A stretch of 64,000 nt of DNA from assembly GCF_000321225.1 (NCBI RefSeq), contig NW_004450404.1:2280437-2344436 (forward strand), given 5' to 3'. A program made the position numbers and the translations under genes. Numbering within the stretch: position 1 is the stretch's first letter; each line of letters begins with the position of its first letter. The DNA comes from Odobenus rosmarus divergens (Eukaryota; Chordata; Mammalia; Carnivora; Odobenidae). A model generated the notes under the pieces. That model was not told where the DNA came from and ran no database searches. It worked only from the letters and a program-made list of their open reading frames with translations. Positions 1 to 10,817 of the stretch are shown here, piece after piece.

Positions 1-56
1 TTCATCCTCTACCTTTAGAAGGGCTTCTATAGGAAAGCTTAAGAAATACTGCAGGT

Positions 57-256
57 GGGGCGCCTGGGTGGCTCAGTCATTGGGCATCTGCCTTCGGCTC
101 AGGTCGTGATCCCAGGGTCCTGGGATCGAGCCCCGCATCGGGCTCCCTGCTCCGCGGGAGGCCTGCTTCTCCCTCTCCCACTCCCCCTGCTTGTGTTCCC
201 TCTCTCGCTGTGTCTCTCTCTGTCAAATAAATAAATAAAATCTTAAAAAAAAAAAC
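57..256 (+). mobile_element. Can-SINE (tRNA-derived, carnivore), near full length
   Basis: The head reads cgcctgggtggctcag and is followed by the box-B-like region, a CT-rich stretch, (AAAT)n and an A-run, which is the Can-SINE layout. It is flanked by a perfect 15-bp target-site duplication, aagaaatactgcagg, at 41-55 and 257-271. The exact duplication and near-consensus body suggest a relatively young insertion. The element does not encode protein; L1 enzymes move it. Confidence 0.95.
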
Positions 257-284
257 AAGAAATACTGCAGGAATGTGGGAAAAC

Positions 285-905
285 TCAGTTGTGGGGGCAT
301 ATCAGTCAGGACGGCAGAACCACCTTAGGTCTTTCAGAGGGAATTGAATACAGGAAATGCTTTACAAGAATGTTGGCCATGCCCAGGGAACACGAGGGGA
401 AAGGAAGAGACCCCAAGAGTAGAAACAGCAGGAAGTTACCCTACCCAGGAAGACTGGAGAAACCATTGGTTTCAACCATTGGTTTCCGGTCATTGGACCG
501 GAGGAGCCAAAGGGAAGAGGTGCTGTTCCCACGGCCCAGGAGCATGCTCTTCACTGAAATTGTTCCCACACTGCTGGTGCTCTGAGAATCCTGTCACTCC
601 TGAAAACACTAAAGGCCACCCGAGCCGGCAGCTGCGCGTGACATCAGAGCTGCTACCGTCGCCCTCACCTGCTGGCAGCTACCAGCCACTGTCCATCACC
701 ACATGTGCTGGAAAGATAGAAGGCCATCTCTGTGCCGCAGACACCACCAGAAGCTGGAGAAAAATGTCTTCTCCCTTTCTTCCACCTTCCAATCTCCTCT
801 CATTCTCTCCCATTGGCAGAACCCAACCAGAAGCCAACAGGCAAGGGAGTCTGGGAAAGGTAGTTTGCAGGTAGCCGGAGCCCTCCAACGAAGAGATGAG
901 TGAAG
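285..905 (+). repeat. Probable old interspersed repeat (L1M-like 3' region)
   Basis: Phrases such as gggaattgaatacagg and caagggagtctggga resemble a common old mammalian repeat that I associate with ancient L1 3' regions. Family assignment is from memory and uncertain. A frame open for 176 codons (344-874) lies on it but starts at TTG and matches no protein I recognise, so I do not call it a gene. Confidence 0.45.
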
Positions 906-1448
906 AAGGGTGGGAATGGTGCGATCAGGCGATCAAGGGGCCATAGCCTGTTTTGTTTATTATTAATATAAACTATTTCCACGCAGGTTTACCTTGTTGT
1001 CTCTTCCCTATTCCCTATGGAAGTCAGGGCATATGTGTCGCATTAGAGAAAAGTAAATACAAGTATTCCTTGCTTTCCCGGATCTATTTGGATATTGAGT
1101 TCAGAGAGTGAGAGTATGGATAACAAGTCCAGATAGTGAGGGGGACTAGGGGGATACCTATTTTTTTTTAATGACCAGCCTTTATTAAATGCTCCAGTAT
1201 CAAGCTTCACACAGAGAAGCATGGAAGGGCCAAAGACACCCATTGGATCCACTTCTAGGTCCAGCAAGCAATCCTGTGATGACTCTCTTGAGAATAATTT
1301 CCTTAGGGAAGGGTTGCACATACTGTACCCTACCGTTAATATGTATTATACAAAAAACAAGCTTTCCATGGGCCAATCCTTTCTTTCTGGTAAATGACAT
1401 ATATCACAGCCTACTTGTTCTTGGAGTTTGCATTGATTTTGTTTTCTA
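906..1448. other. No gene recognised
   Basis: AT-rich sequence with no recognisable exon, RNA gene or clearly assignable repeat. Confidence 0.5.
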
Positions 1449-1692
1449 CAGTTTCCTGAGATATGATTGATATATAACATGGTATAAGTGTATGGTATAT
1501 ATACAATGTGATGATGTGCTACACATGCATAATGCAAACTCATTACCATGATAAAGTTAGTTAACATATCCATCACCTCACATAGTTACCATTTGTTTCT
1601 GCGGTGAGAAATTTTAAGATTTTTCTGTCTTAGCAGCTTTCAAGTATACAATACAGTATCATTCATTGTAGCCACCATGCTATTTAGCCACT
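1449..1692 (-). mobile_element. L1 3'-UTR fragment, antisense
   Basis: The plus strand reads like the reverse complement of an old L1 3' UTR: a tgagatatgattgatata-type start, then catccatcacctcacata, then caagtatacaatacagtat and caccatgct. The order matches the better preserved antisense L1 beginning at 53879. It is diverged and carries no coding part. Confidence 0.7.
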
Positions 1693-1924
1693 GTTTTACA
1701 GCTTTGCAGTGCACACACACATTAGAGTTTTTGGAAAAGTTCTGCAGGAGACAGCCCAGGTTCACCTAATCTTTTTTGATCCTGGAAGCCTCTTTCCACT
1801 AAGACCTCGGGACCCTATGCTGCCATGGGAAGTCACCACGAGAGCCATCCCAGCCACAGTTTCCAAATTTTCTCTCACGGAAGCATAATGTTAGCTCTGA
1901 ACTTTATCCTTTGGCTCCAGCTTT

Positions 1925-2090
1925 TCTTGCTTTTTAACTTTGGCAAATTCTTTTTCACCCTCTAAGCCTTCATTTCTTCATCTATAAAATGGGGCAAATA
2001 ATATTTACTTCACAAACTTATTCTAAAGACTAAATGAGATTGCATGCAAACTCTATGGCGAAGAGTAAAGTACCATACAAACATCACACT
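1925..2090 (+). repeat. MIR-family SINE fragment (MIR3-like)
   Basis: It contains the MIR core signature catctataaaatgggg and ends in an aaagtaccatacaaac-type tail. It is unusually similar to the fragment at 2718-2880, including the shared phrase ccttcatttcttcatct. Confidence 0.7.
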
Positions 2091-2389
2091 ACGTCTCAGG
2101 TGAGTCCTGACAGCCATAACTGATTTACCTGCCTCTCTTCTCTGTCCCCCTCCAGACTATCCTAGACACCGCTGCTACAGATATCGTTCTAAAATAGATC
2201 TACGATTTTTTTCATTCCCATACTTAAAACTTGCATTAATTCCCCTTTGCTTACCACATCAAGTCCAATTTGATGTTCTCAGGTAGACATGCAAGAGTTT
2301 TTTTCTAACAGCTCCCCTTCACCTCCAGCACAAAAATACTAGTCATACAGCCCATCCTTTGCTCTCTACTAAAACTCTAAGAAGCCTAG
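2091..2389 (+). repeat. Possible diverged L2 fragment
   Basis: The text around 2190-2330 (cattcccatacttaaaactt and a downstream region rich in CT) loosely resembles the L2 3' region. The match is weak; no gene is seen. Confidence 0.3.
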
Positions 2390-2590
2390 GTTCAAATTCT
2401 GATAGAACCACTTTTTAGTTATGTGACTTTGACATGTTACTTAACCTCACTGTGCCTCAGTTTTTCTCTTCTATAAAAGGGGAAAATAATAATACTTATT
2501 TTATGGGATTGCTCTTTAGGATTACATGAGATAATGTATACTGAGCTCTTAGGACTGTGTCTAGCAGCATTAAGTGGTCAAGAAATGCCC
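2390..2590 (+). repeat. MIR SINE
   Basis: Near-complete MIR order is visible: ttatgtgactttgacatgtt, cctcactgtgcctcagttt, tctataaaaggggaaaataa, then gattacatgagataatgtat. It is an ancient mammalian tRNA-derived SINE, inert. Confidence 0.85.
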
Positions 2591-2717
2591 CCTATTTACT
2601 ATCAATATTTTTGTGACAGTTCGAATCTTCTAATTTTCGTTCTCTTTTCTTGCTGCTTCTCCATCTGGGGATGCCCTTCATCTTAGTTCCACCATTTAAA
2701 ACGTTACTCATTTGTTT

Positions 2718-2880
2718 TTAAGATAACTTTGGCAAATTATGTTAGCTCTCTCGGCCTTCATTTCTTCATCTACAAATTGGAGAAAGTCGTATATGCTTCA
2801 CAGGATTGTTCTAGTTCTATAGGATTATGTGAAATTATACAAAAGCTCTATGGCAAAGTATAAAGCATCTTGCAAACCTT
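2718..2880 (+). repeat. MIR-family SINE fragment, near-duplicate of 1925-2090
   Basis: Shares aactttggcaaatt, ccttcatttcttcatct and ctctatggcaaag-like segments, in the same order and spacing, with 1925-2090. Either both are the same MIR subfamily or one is a local duplicate of the other. Confidence 0.65.
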
Positions 2881-3255
2881 CTCTGTAAGCTCTCTTTGAC
2901 CATTCCCTGCCTATTCCTCTTTCCTTTGACATTCCCTGAATGCTAGCTTCTACCAGGAGTGTGGTCTTCATTTTTGGTATTCGTCATATCACAGTCTCGT
3001 TATAATTTGCCTTGGTATTTATGTACATGTAGAGATAGGAATCTTCTTAAGAGTAAAACTGATGTCTTCAGCGGGCATAGTGCAAGACAGCAGAGTAAGT
3101 TTGCGGAATTGAACTGAAACCCAAAATAAGAACACAGCTTTCTTTAGTTGGTCACATGGGCTGGTATATTTAATTTGCACATTTCTTTACCCCAGGAAAG
3201 GAATCTCCAAAGGTGAAATGCCAGCGTTCACTGAAGAAGCTACTGGTGTAGACAA

Positions 3256-3430
3256 GTGCTCGTCAAAGTGTGGTTGGTTCCCAGACCAGCAGCATCAACG
3301 CTAACTGGTGGCTTGTTAGAGTTCAAGCATCTTGGTCTCCACCCCACAGACCTACTGAATCAGATTCTCCGGGGGGCTATGGGAATCTGCACTTTGACGA
3401 GCTGCTGAAGTCTTATACATGCTAAGGTCT
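3256..3430 (-). mobile_element. MER5A-like hAT-Charlie DNA transposon, antisense
   Basis: It reads as the reverse complement of MER5A: caaagtgtggt...ccagaccagcagcatcaac, gcttgttag, ccccacagacctactgaatc. This is a non-autonomous element without a coding region. Its ends contain a perfect 13-bp inverted repeat, gctcgtcaaagtg at 3258-3270 and cactttgacgagc at 3390-3402. Confidence 0.75.
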
Positions 3431-3564
3431 AGGAAGCCCTGGTGTAGAAAGCTTGAAGGAGGAAATCTTCATTTTCTTCACTTGACATTTTACAGAGGAG
3501 TACCTATCCAGCCTGTTCAACCAAAGTTTTTGGATTTATTTCTAGCAAAGTGAACCATGTTTTC

Positions 3565-3774
3565 TTTTCTTTTCTTTTCTTTTTTTAATTTTTATTTATT
3601 TATTTGACAGAGAGAGACACAGCAAGAGAGGGAACACAAGCAGGGGGAGTGGGAGAGGCAGAAGCAGGCTTCCCGCCGAGCAGGGAGCCCGATGCGGGGC
3701 TCGATCCCAGGACCCTGGGATCACGACCCGAGCCGAAGGCAGACGCTCAACCGACTGAGCCACCCAGGGGTCCC
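3565..3774 (-). mobile_element. Can-SINE, antisense
   Basis: It starts with the T-rich complement of the tail (tttatttatttatttgacag), then the complement of the body, and ends at ctgagccacccagggg, the complement of the tRNA-like head. The 10-bp duplication ccatgttttc flanks it at 3555-3564 and 3775-3784. The poly-T side has expanded into a (TTTTC)n tract. Confidence 0.95.
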
Positions 3775-3784
3775 CCATGTTTTC

Positions 3785-4754
3785 AAATAAACAAATTTCT
3801 TAGAATTTGACAGAATTTTTTCTAGTTCCCCAAGGCATGAGGAGCAGTAATTTTTATTGGTTTTTCTGTGGAAAACTTTAATTTAAAAAAGAAAAATAGT
3901 GTAAGAGAAAAAAAAACCTGCTGGTACTTTGTTAATCAAATCTATACGACTGTGACTTGTTTTTGCAAGCATGTGAGGCTGTTGACCATATCCTCCTTGA
4001 AAGGCTGATCCCAAACTGTTAAAGGAGACAAAATATCTTAGGTTTTCTCTTTTTATACTTTGAAGGCTTTATCCTCCCATATTGCAAACAGTAATGGTTC
4101 ACGGCTGGAACCTCTTATAAATGGCTTCTCGGTGGCAGGAGTAAACACTTCAGAGCTGAGATAGTAATTACTGTCACATGAAAAGCAGGAGACATATTGT
4201 GCCTTCTTGGGCTGTCAGAAAGCCCTTCTTGCAAATGGCAGCACTTCACAGGGACTTTTATAAGGTACAGTTTATAATTTCCATGGGTGATCTGTTATTT
4301 TAAAACACCAACGGGAAGATTAAGAATGTGTCCTCACAAAAGCAGCACCAACCAATGCCCTTCGGCCCTCCTAAACTTGAACCAGAAAGTTCCTTCACCT
4401 TTTAAGGAAGATTATAATCTGCCAAGATAGAAAAGGGGGTTATGAAAGGATTATGTTCTATGATAAGTTTGGGACAATCCAGATTTTTCCTCAAGCAATT
4501 GCAGACTGTAGCATGATTTGTTTACATATTTGCTCTGACTGGGTAATTTGGGCATAGGTTGCTTCCAACACAAGAGTAAGAGAAAAGATGGCTAGCTCTG
4601 GAAAGATTTTTGTCCAGAAGTTTGATCTGTTCCTGAATTCTGGGCCATTTTTGGGGTCTCATCCTTGAGTGGATATCCAGTAGAATAAATTATACGAGGC
4701 GTTTGTGAAACAGGTATGACCTAAGGACATTGGACTTCACTAAGCAGACAGAAC
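3785..4754. other. No gene recognised; mostly single-copy-looking sequence
   Basis: I see no repeat signature and no exon. It is one of the longer stretches that could hold conserved non-coding sequence, but that cannot be judged without alignment. Confidence 0.5.
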
Positions 4755-4850
4755 TAAGTGGGATTAAATGAATTAATACTTGTCAAGCACGTTGCATAAT
4801 GCCTGGCGCAAAGCATGTGCTATATCAGTATTTGATAAATAAATGAGAAG
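4755..4850 (+). repeat. MIR 3' fragment
   Basis: The MIR tail is visible: taaatgaattaatact, then cataatgcctggcgcaaagc and a ttgataaataaatg end. Confidence 0.7.
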
Positions 4851-5089
4851 CTCTACTTTGAATTAAGGAAGGTTTCATTTGTGCTTCTAGGAAGATTTTG
4901 GATTAGAAAGTGGGTGGATCTTGAAAGCAAGGGTATACAGGATGGAGATAGAATGTAGAATCCCACCGTTCGGTTGGCACCAATAACCTCTCGTGACTGC
5001 CATGTAGGCGGAATTTCTACCTGGAATTACTAGTGGCAAAGCAAAACAGCAGAAAGCAATTGCATTTGTGGTCTCTTTCTGGAGAGTAC

Positions 5090-5205
5090 TGCCACTTATT
5101 AGCTAAGGACCTTGGGCAAGTTGTGTCACCTCTCCCTGTTCCTCATTCTTCTCAGATGTAGAGGCTCACATGAGATAATATGTATCAAAGAGCTTTGTAA
5201 ACTTG
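5090..5205 (+). repeat. MIR fragment
   Basis: Reads gccacttattagctaaggac, then ccttgggcaagttgtgtcac, then cacatgagataatatgtatc and aaagagctttgtaaac, which is the MIR order. Confidence 0.8.
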
Positions 5206-5336
5206 AGAGCGCTAGTCATATGGATGGTTTTATCCTTAGATACTCAATTCCAGTACAACTGTGAGGGGCAGCCCACATATTTGGTGAGTCACTGGGGAGG
5301 AATAGCTAAGAGTTGACATACTTCCCAGAGAGGTGG

Positions 5337-5345
5337 GGGGGGGGG
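5337..5345 (+). repeat. Poly-G run
   Basis: A run of about nine G in the + strand inside AG-rich sequence; likely to be length-variable. Confidence 0.8.
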
Positions 5346-5589
5346 ATGCTATAGCAGGAATGTCAGGAAACTCCCTTTGGGCAAAATGGTATGGAGGGAG
5401 GGGAGGTAATTCACCGTTCAAATCTGTCAGAAGGGTTATCTAAAATATTCCAGAAGTGTCTTCTTCACTTGCAATAAAATAAGTTAATGGGAAACATCCA
5501 TGGTAATTGCCAGTGCTTCTTGCCTATCTCGCCTACCTCGCATCTAGTCTACTTTCTTTTCTAACAGAAGCCTACATTTCTTCAGCCAT

Positions 5590-5860
5590 GTGTCTCAGAG
5601 GGAGCTGATCCCATCTTCAGGGATAGCCTGGTTAAGATTATTCCCATTCCCCTTAAATGGCCATGTGACTTAATCTGGCCAGTGAGACTAGGACAATCTC
5701 CTGGGAAGCTTCTGGAAAATGTTTTCTTACTCCCAAGAAGGAGCCACAAAAAGAGATAGGCTCTCTTCTTCCTTGGAGTTGCTGTGCCCGGAGGAGATAC
5801 CTGGAACAGCTGCCGCCATCTTGCTGCTTGCCTGACGCTGAAGCCAACAGTGAGGAACAG
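5590..5860 (+). repeat. Probable ancient LTR-like repeat
   Basis: The phrases ccatgtgacttaatctggcc, gggaagcttctggaaaatg and gctgccgccatcttgctg resemble a widespread old mammalian LTR-like repeat. I cannot name the family with confidence. No exon is evident. Confidence 0.45.
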
Positions 5861-5944
5861 AAATGTTAAGGGGCGGAGGTGGGTGGGGAGCTGGGGAGTG
5901 GAGTCAAACACATTGTGAGCTGAAAGCACCCCAACTGACACAGA

Positions 5945-6115
5945 ACTTCCCATATGTTATCACAGAAATCACCATAGCCGTCTTTGAAGTGGTGGCGTTG
6001 TCCCCATTATATGGGATGAGGAAACCAAGAGCTGAAATTGCTCGGGGTCACCCACCATGTAGGTGGAGGATTTAGAGCTCAGACTGAGCTCTGTTTGACT
6101 TCAAAGGCTGTGCTC
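5945..6115 (-). repeat. MIR, antisense
   Basis: The plus strand reads gggatgaggaaaccaagagc, gctcggggtcacccaccatg and gtggaggatttagagctcag, the complement of the MIR core. Confidence 0.75.
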
Positions 6116-6194
6116 CAGTTGTTGCTTGGTCTCCTAAACCTTGCCTCAGATAAGAAATGGTCAAAAGGCAGTCTATTCACTGTGGCTGTGAGGC

Positions 6195-6350
6195 TCACAG
6201 AGCCTGGGAGTTGGACAGCCTGAGTTTTTTGTTTTGTTTTGTTTTTATGTTGGCTTTGCTGCCTAACATTTGACCTTTCTGAACCTCCATTTCATCATGT
6301 GTAAGACAGTTGGACCAGATGTTTACTGAGGTTCTTTTTGGTTCTAAGAT
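6195..6350 (+). repeat. MIR, interrupted by a short T/G-rich tract
   Basis: gagcctgggagttggacagc is followed by a (GTTTT)n tract at about 6224-6245, then ttgacctttctgaacctcc and ccatttcatcatgtgtaaga. This fits a MIR with a small insertion. Confidence 0.7.
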
Positions 6351-6969
6351 CTTTCGAAATACTTGGTAAACCACAGGGAGGGATAAGAGAAAATAAATAA
6401 CATACATTCGGTATCTTGAGAAAGGGCGCTGGGCAGGATTTCCCCTCTCAGGCTGAGGTTCAGGGTTACAATGCATCACCGAAGTTGCTGAAGAGCGACA
6501 GAAGATTCCAAGTGGCACTAAGCAGGATAAGCCAAAACCAGATAAGAGTTCTCGCTACAGTGAAAGGAAGAGAGCTAAGAGGCCAAATGAGGGCTATTTT
6601 CTGTAGTGTCCTCCTCAACAACCCAGCCAGCTTGGTCGCTGAGTTTCTGGTGAAGAGTTAGGTTCTGAAGGGCATTTGTGCTTTCAGTTCCTTTGAATTC
6701 TTAAGGTGCTTAAAAACAGAGCAGGACATGGTATACCAGGCACTTTAAAATTCTTGACTTCTGTTCCCTTCTGATTGCTAGGAAAGTTGTTTCTGTGATA
6801 TTATCATCCACGATAGCCATAGTGCTTAGATAATCTTCAGCCACGAAGCAGCAGCGGGGAATCCCGTGGGGGAGACCCTGGCAGGCCCTGGCCTGGGGCT
6901 AAGAAAGGGGGGTGGGTACGACTCTGACAGTCAGTTTGCAAGCCCCATCCACACCCTTGCCCATCTTAG

Positions 6970-7401
6970 TAGTTTCCTAGGGCTGCGGTAACCAAGTGCC
7001 ACCAACTGGGTGGCTTAAAACAACAGAAGCCTTATTGTCTCACAGTCTTGGAGGCGGTAAGTTCAAAGTCGAGGTGTTGGCGGGGCCGTGCTCCCTCTGC
7101 AACCTGTGGGGGAGAATCCTCCCTTGCCTCTTCCAGCTTCTGATAGTTGTCAGCAGTCCTTAGCATTTCTTGGCCTGTAGGTGCCTCCTCCAATCTCTTC
7201 CACCATAGTCCCCTGGCCATCTTCTTCCGGAGTGTGGGACACCAATCATATTGGACTGAGGGCCCGCTCCACTCTGCTAGGACCTCATCTTAACTAATTA
7301 CATCTTCAAGGACCCTATTTCCACATACGATCACGTTCTGAGGTACTGGGGGGGGTTAGGACTTTAAGATATCTTTTTGGGGGACACAATTCAACCCTCA
7401 A
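6970..7401 (-). mobile_element. MLT1-type MaLR solo LTR, antisense
   Basis: The order gtttcctagggctgcggtaa, gggtggcttaaaacaacaga, cttgcctcttccagcttctg, ctaattacatcttcaagg and tttttgggggacacaattc is the reverse complement of an MLT1 LTR (ERVL-MaLR group). There is no internal retroviral sequence, so it is an old solo LTR. Any promoter it had would have pointed to the minus strand. Confidence 0.85.
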
Positions 7402-7545
7402 GAGCCCCCATCTAGGCAAAGTCTTACCACTATCTAAGTGAGTTCTTGCTATATGAGGCAGTGTGTTGGTCTATTTGGGCCTGCTTTTCTTCTTCAAAGC
7501 CACTTTCCATGTTTCTTGAAAAATGATTCTGCTTGCAAGGAATCT

Positions 7546-7570
7546 GGGGAGGGGGAGGGGGAGGGGGAGG
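7546..7570 (+). repeat. (GGGGGA)n tract with quadruplex-forming pattern
   Basis: Four uninterrupted G-runs of 4-5 are separated by single A residues. This fits the general G-quadruplex pattern on the plus strand. It is also a short tandem repeat liable to length change. Confidence 0.85.
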
Positions 7571-7617
7571 AGCTGGTTGTTTCTGGAGCAACCACCAAGG
7601 GATGTGGTCCCCTAGAC

Positions 7618-7768
7618 CAGCACTTTTCAAATGTTACTGTGCACACAAATCCCTTGAGGATCTCATTAAGCACCAGGTGCCAGTGTAGTAGATCCGGGGT
7701 GGGGTCTGAGACTCTGCATTTCTAGCAAAGTTCACGGAGCTGCTGGTCCACAGAGTAGCAAGGCTCTA
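7618..7768 (+). mobile_element. MER5A DNA transposon
   Basis: accagcacttttcaaatgtt, then ctcattaagcaccaggtgcc, ggggtggggtctgagactct, gcatttctagcaaag and ctgctggtccacag match the MER5A order. Non-autonomous and inert. Confidence 0.8.
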
Positions 7769-8269
7769 GGTCTAAGCTATATGACGGCTACATCTATTTA
7801 CCCAGAACAACTAAAAATGATCATTCTTGGGATGTGTCAAAACTTCAACAGCCAGAAAAAAGTCCCAATAAACTAAGTCAGAGTTCCCAAGATAAGAAAG
7901 AGCAATTCAGTGACATTTTTCATGGGACAGTGAAGTCGGAAACATCTGTGCACATTCATCTGGATGAATACAGGGTTTTCTAGTTTCTGGGCTGTGGTGA
8001 CTAGTGGGATGTGCATGTCAGAAGCCGTGACTCGTAGGGACAGACTGACTTTAAGGTTTAGGGAAACCAAGTAACTTCCTGTCTTGGTGTGCCAGAAAAA
8101 CTGCATTTGCAGAAGCTTCTGGCCAAGTTTGACAGGGACTGCCCATTTCCTGCTGGGAGAAGTCAAGTAGCCAGATTTTCTTGGGTCTCAATCTTGTTGG
8201 CTGCTCAGTCCCAGGGCCCACCCAGATGATCTCTGAAGGCCACATCTGTGGCTTTTCTCCCACCCACAC

Positions 8270-8747
8270 CTGTGACCCTCCTCACTTGTCAGCTCCCTCA
8301 GACCCTCAATGACTCCCAGACACTCTCTGTTCACGGTAGTCAGGGCCAAGATGGGCATGTAGAAGGACCAGGTGGATGACCCAGGGTGGATCCCTTGGAT
8401 GGTCCAGCCTCTGGATGAACTCGTGCAGAGCAGGTTCCAGAGAAGAGCAATCCTTTTGTGATGTCAGGGGCTGGCAATTTGGTTTTCCAAATTCAACAGT
8501 GACCTGATTATTTCCAGCTCGAAAACACCCATGTGCTATTTTGGCTCTCTGACAATACTTAGTTGGAAGTTTCTAGGAAGATAGCTTTCTGAGTGTTTGG
8601 CACAGTGCATCTTTTGGGTCAGAATGTTAGTTTGCATGGTCAGCACTGTGGCTACAGGATTTGTAATAAAAGCCAGCTCTGTCAGACTACACATCCCTGC
8701 AAAGTCTTCTTATAGCTGGGAGAAGGGGAGAAAAAGAACAGTGTAGA
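8270..8747. other. No gene recognised
   Basis: Mixed-composition sequence with no clear repeat or exon signal. Confidence 0.45.
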
Positions 8748-9246
8748 GAGTTTTGGTTACCTAATGCTGAGTAAGAAACTACCCCAGAACTTAGTGGTTT
8801 GAAGCAACAGCTATTTTACTTGCTTATGATTTTGTGATTCAGGAATTTGGAGAGGCATAGTGCGGAGGGCTTGTCTGCTCCACAGTGTCTGGGTGCTTGG
8901 CTGGGTGGCTTGAAATGGCTGGGAATATTGGTGGGGCTGGTCATTTGTGGTCATATGTCTGGGCCCTTAGTTCTTTGCTGGGTGGCTTCTCCACATGGCT
9001 AGCTGGGCCCTCACGTGGGAGTCTCAGATCAGTGAGACTTCTTCACTGCTAGCTGGCTTCCCCCTACATAGTGGAAGCTGCCAGGCTTCTTGAAGCCTTG
9101 GTCCAGAGCAAGCCCTCTGTCATTTCTGCCATGTTCTACTGGCCAAAGCAAGGCATAGGACATGCCTGGATTCAAGATGGGAAAGAGACTCCATTTCTTG
9201 ATGGGAGCAACATCAAATAATTTGTGGCTATCTTTAATCTACCACA
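8748..9246. repeat. Ancient interspersed repeat, same family as 48047-48525
   Basis: Begins ttacctaatgctgagtaag and ccagaacttagtggtttgaa, passes through a CTGGGTGGCTT-rich middle and ends near tctaccaca. This is the layout of a common old mammalian repeat with a gaacttagtggcttaaa-like start. I do not name the family or assign its strand. Confidence 0.6.
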
Positions 9247-9509
9247 GAGAGAGAAGTGGAAAGAACATTTTTTTATTCATGTTCTATCCAGGTTCTGATA
9301 GGATTAAGTCAAGCCCAAGCAGCTGACAGAATTCCGTGTGATTCCTGGCCTCTTCCTCCCACTGGCCAATTTTTAACTTTGGGGTAGAGAGTCTGCAAGT
9401 GGTCTTTGAACCTTCAGTCACACACAGCCACTCAGTCTTTTTATTTTTCAGAACTTCCATTTTGCTTTTCTGCCTTCCGACACCCACTTCTTTCTAGATG
9501 AAGTGTTTC

Positions 9510-10420
9510 AAAAAATCTTTTATCGTGTATTTTTTGTTTTATATAAATCATTGAAGCAGTACATAATTACATTTTCACTTGCAAAATTACGACTACTGTA
9601 GCACACACAGTAAAACATAAAAATGTCCCTTTACTTTGACTCTCCATCTACTCACCTCTGGACAAGTAGCAATTGGAGTTCATTGTGCCTCTCTTTATAA
9701 CCCTGTCCATACATATACATTCAAGTCTATGTACGTAACTCATAGTGTTTTGTTCCTTAAATGAGATCTAATACTATGTGTTATTCTGCAAGTTGCTTTT
9801 TTCATCTAACAATATGTCATGGTGATGGTTCCATATTCATATATTGACCCGCTTATTTCTTTGAACCTGCTGTGTATTAGTCCATTGGACCAATATGGCA
9901 TAATTAACACAATGACTCCCCTGGTAATGGACCTTTAGCTGTTTGTAATTGTTTATTTAAATAAATTGTTTATTTATTATAATAAATGGTAACTGAAATA
10001 ACTATTCTTGCGTATGTATCTTTCTGCACATGTTTTAAGAAGGTAGATGCCTGGAGGTGAAAAAGCTAGGTCAGAGTATAGGCGCTTGCAATTTCAATAG
10101 ATATAAATGTAGAGTACACTCCAATATTTTTCCGCAACCTTGATGATGCTGGCTCTTACTGTTTTCCATTCTTCCAGGCTGATGGATGGATGAAAATGAC
10201 ATCTTATCACTGCACATCTTTCCTATTACTATTTATTCTTTTTATTTCTTCCTCTGAAACACCTTCTGTTAAAGTCATTTGCCAAGTAAGAAAGTATGCT
10301 CTTTATGTTTTTGCTAAATATTTGTGGGAGCTCTTCACATATCAATCTTGTGCTATTTCCTAAAGCTAAATTCCCAGATGTGTAACTGCTAGGTCAAGGG
10401 ATTTCTTGAGTCTTCCTGCA
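9510..10420 (-). mobile_element. Old L1 (L1M/HAL1-like) fragments, antisense
   Basis: The plus strand contains reverse-complement L1 3' landmarks: ttgcttttttcatctaacaa, a tggtaatggacctttagctg-like segment, and two separate copies of the motif around gctaggtcaaggg (near 10063 and 10390). Two copies of one motif imply at least two fragments or a rearrangement. Diverged and non-coding. Confidence 0.6.
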
Positions 10421-10516
10421 GATTGTACTCTTGGAACGGACTCATCTCACCACATCGGTAAGTTGAGTCTCATTTTTCATCACTACATGAGCTCCCTGTC
10501 CATACCCTATTCCCCT

Positions 10517-10540
10517 GTCCATACATATACATGTATGGAC
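10517..10540. repeat. Perfect 10-bp inverted repeat
   Basis: Arms gtccatacat (10517-10526) and atgtatggac (10531-10540) are separated by 4 nt. The segment cctgtccatacatatacat also occurs nearby at about 9703-9720, so it probably comes from the surrounding L1 remnants. Confidence 0.85.
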
Positions 10541-10641
10541 ATATGCACAGAGGAAATAAAGCTGAGAACTGTACACTAATACATTCTAAGGCTACTGGTG
10601 CCCAGCTGTGCCAAGTTACTTTACATGTAGTTAGCAAACTT

Positions 10642-10817
10642 TTTAAAAAAAGATTTTATTTATTTGAGAGAGAGTACGAGCAGGGGGAGTGGGAGAGGGA
10701 GAAGCAGACCCCCTGCTGAGCAGGGTGCCCAACGTGGGGCTCGATCCCAGGACCCTGAGATCATGACCTGAGCCAAAGGCAGATGCTTAGCCAACTGAGC
10801 CACCCAGGTGCCCCTAA
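10642..10817 (-). mobile_element. Can-SINE, antisense, slightly short
   Basis: Runs from aaaaaaagattttatttatt to ctgagccacccaggtgccc. It is flanked by the 11-bp duplication ttagcaaactt at 10631-10641 and 10818-10828. The CT-rich part is shorter than in the copy at 57-256. Confidence 0.95.

Noticed and set aside
57..130. tRNA-like A/B-box sequence
   Set aside because: It is the tRNA-derived head of a SINE, not a tRNA gene; it lacks a foldable anticodon and acceptor structure.
344..874. 176-codon plus-strand open frame
   Set aside because: It starts at TTG, overlaps text resembling an old repeat, shows no domain, and another frame is open across part of the same bases. Its length is within what chance allows.
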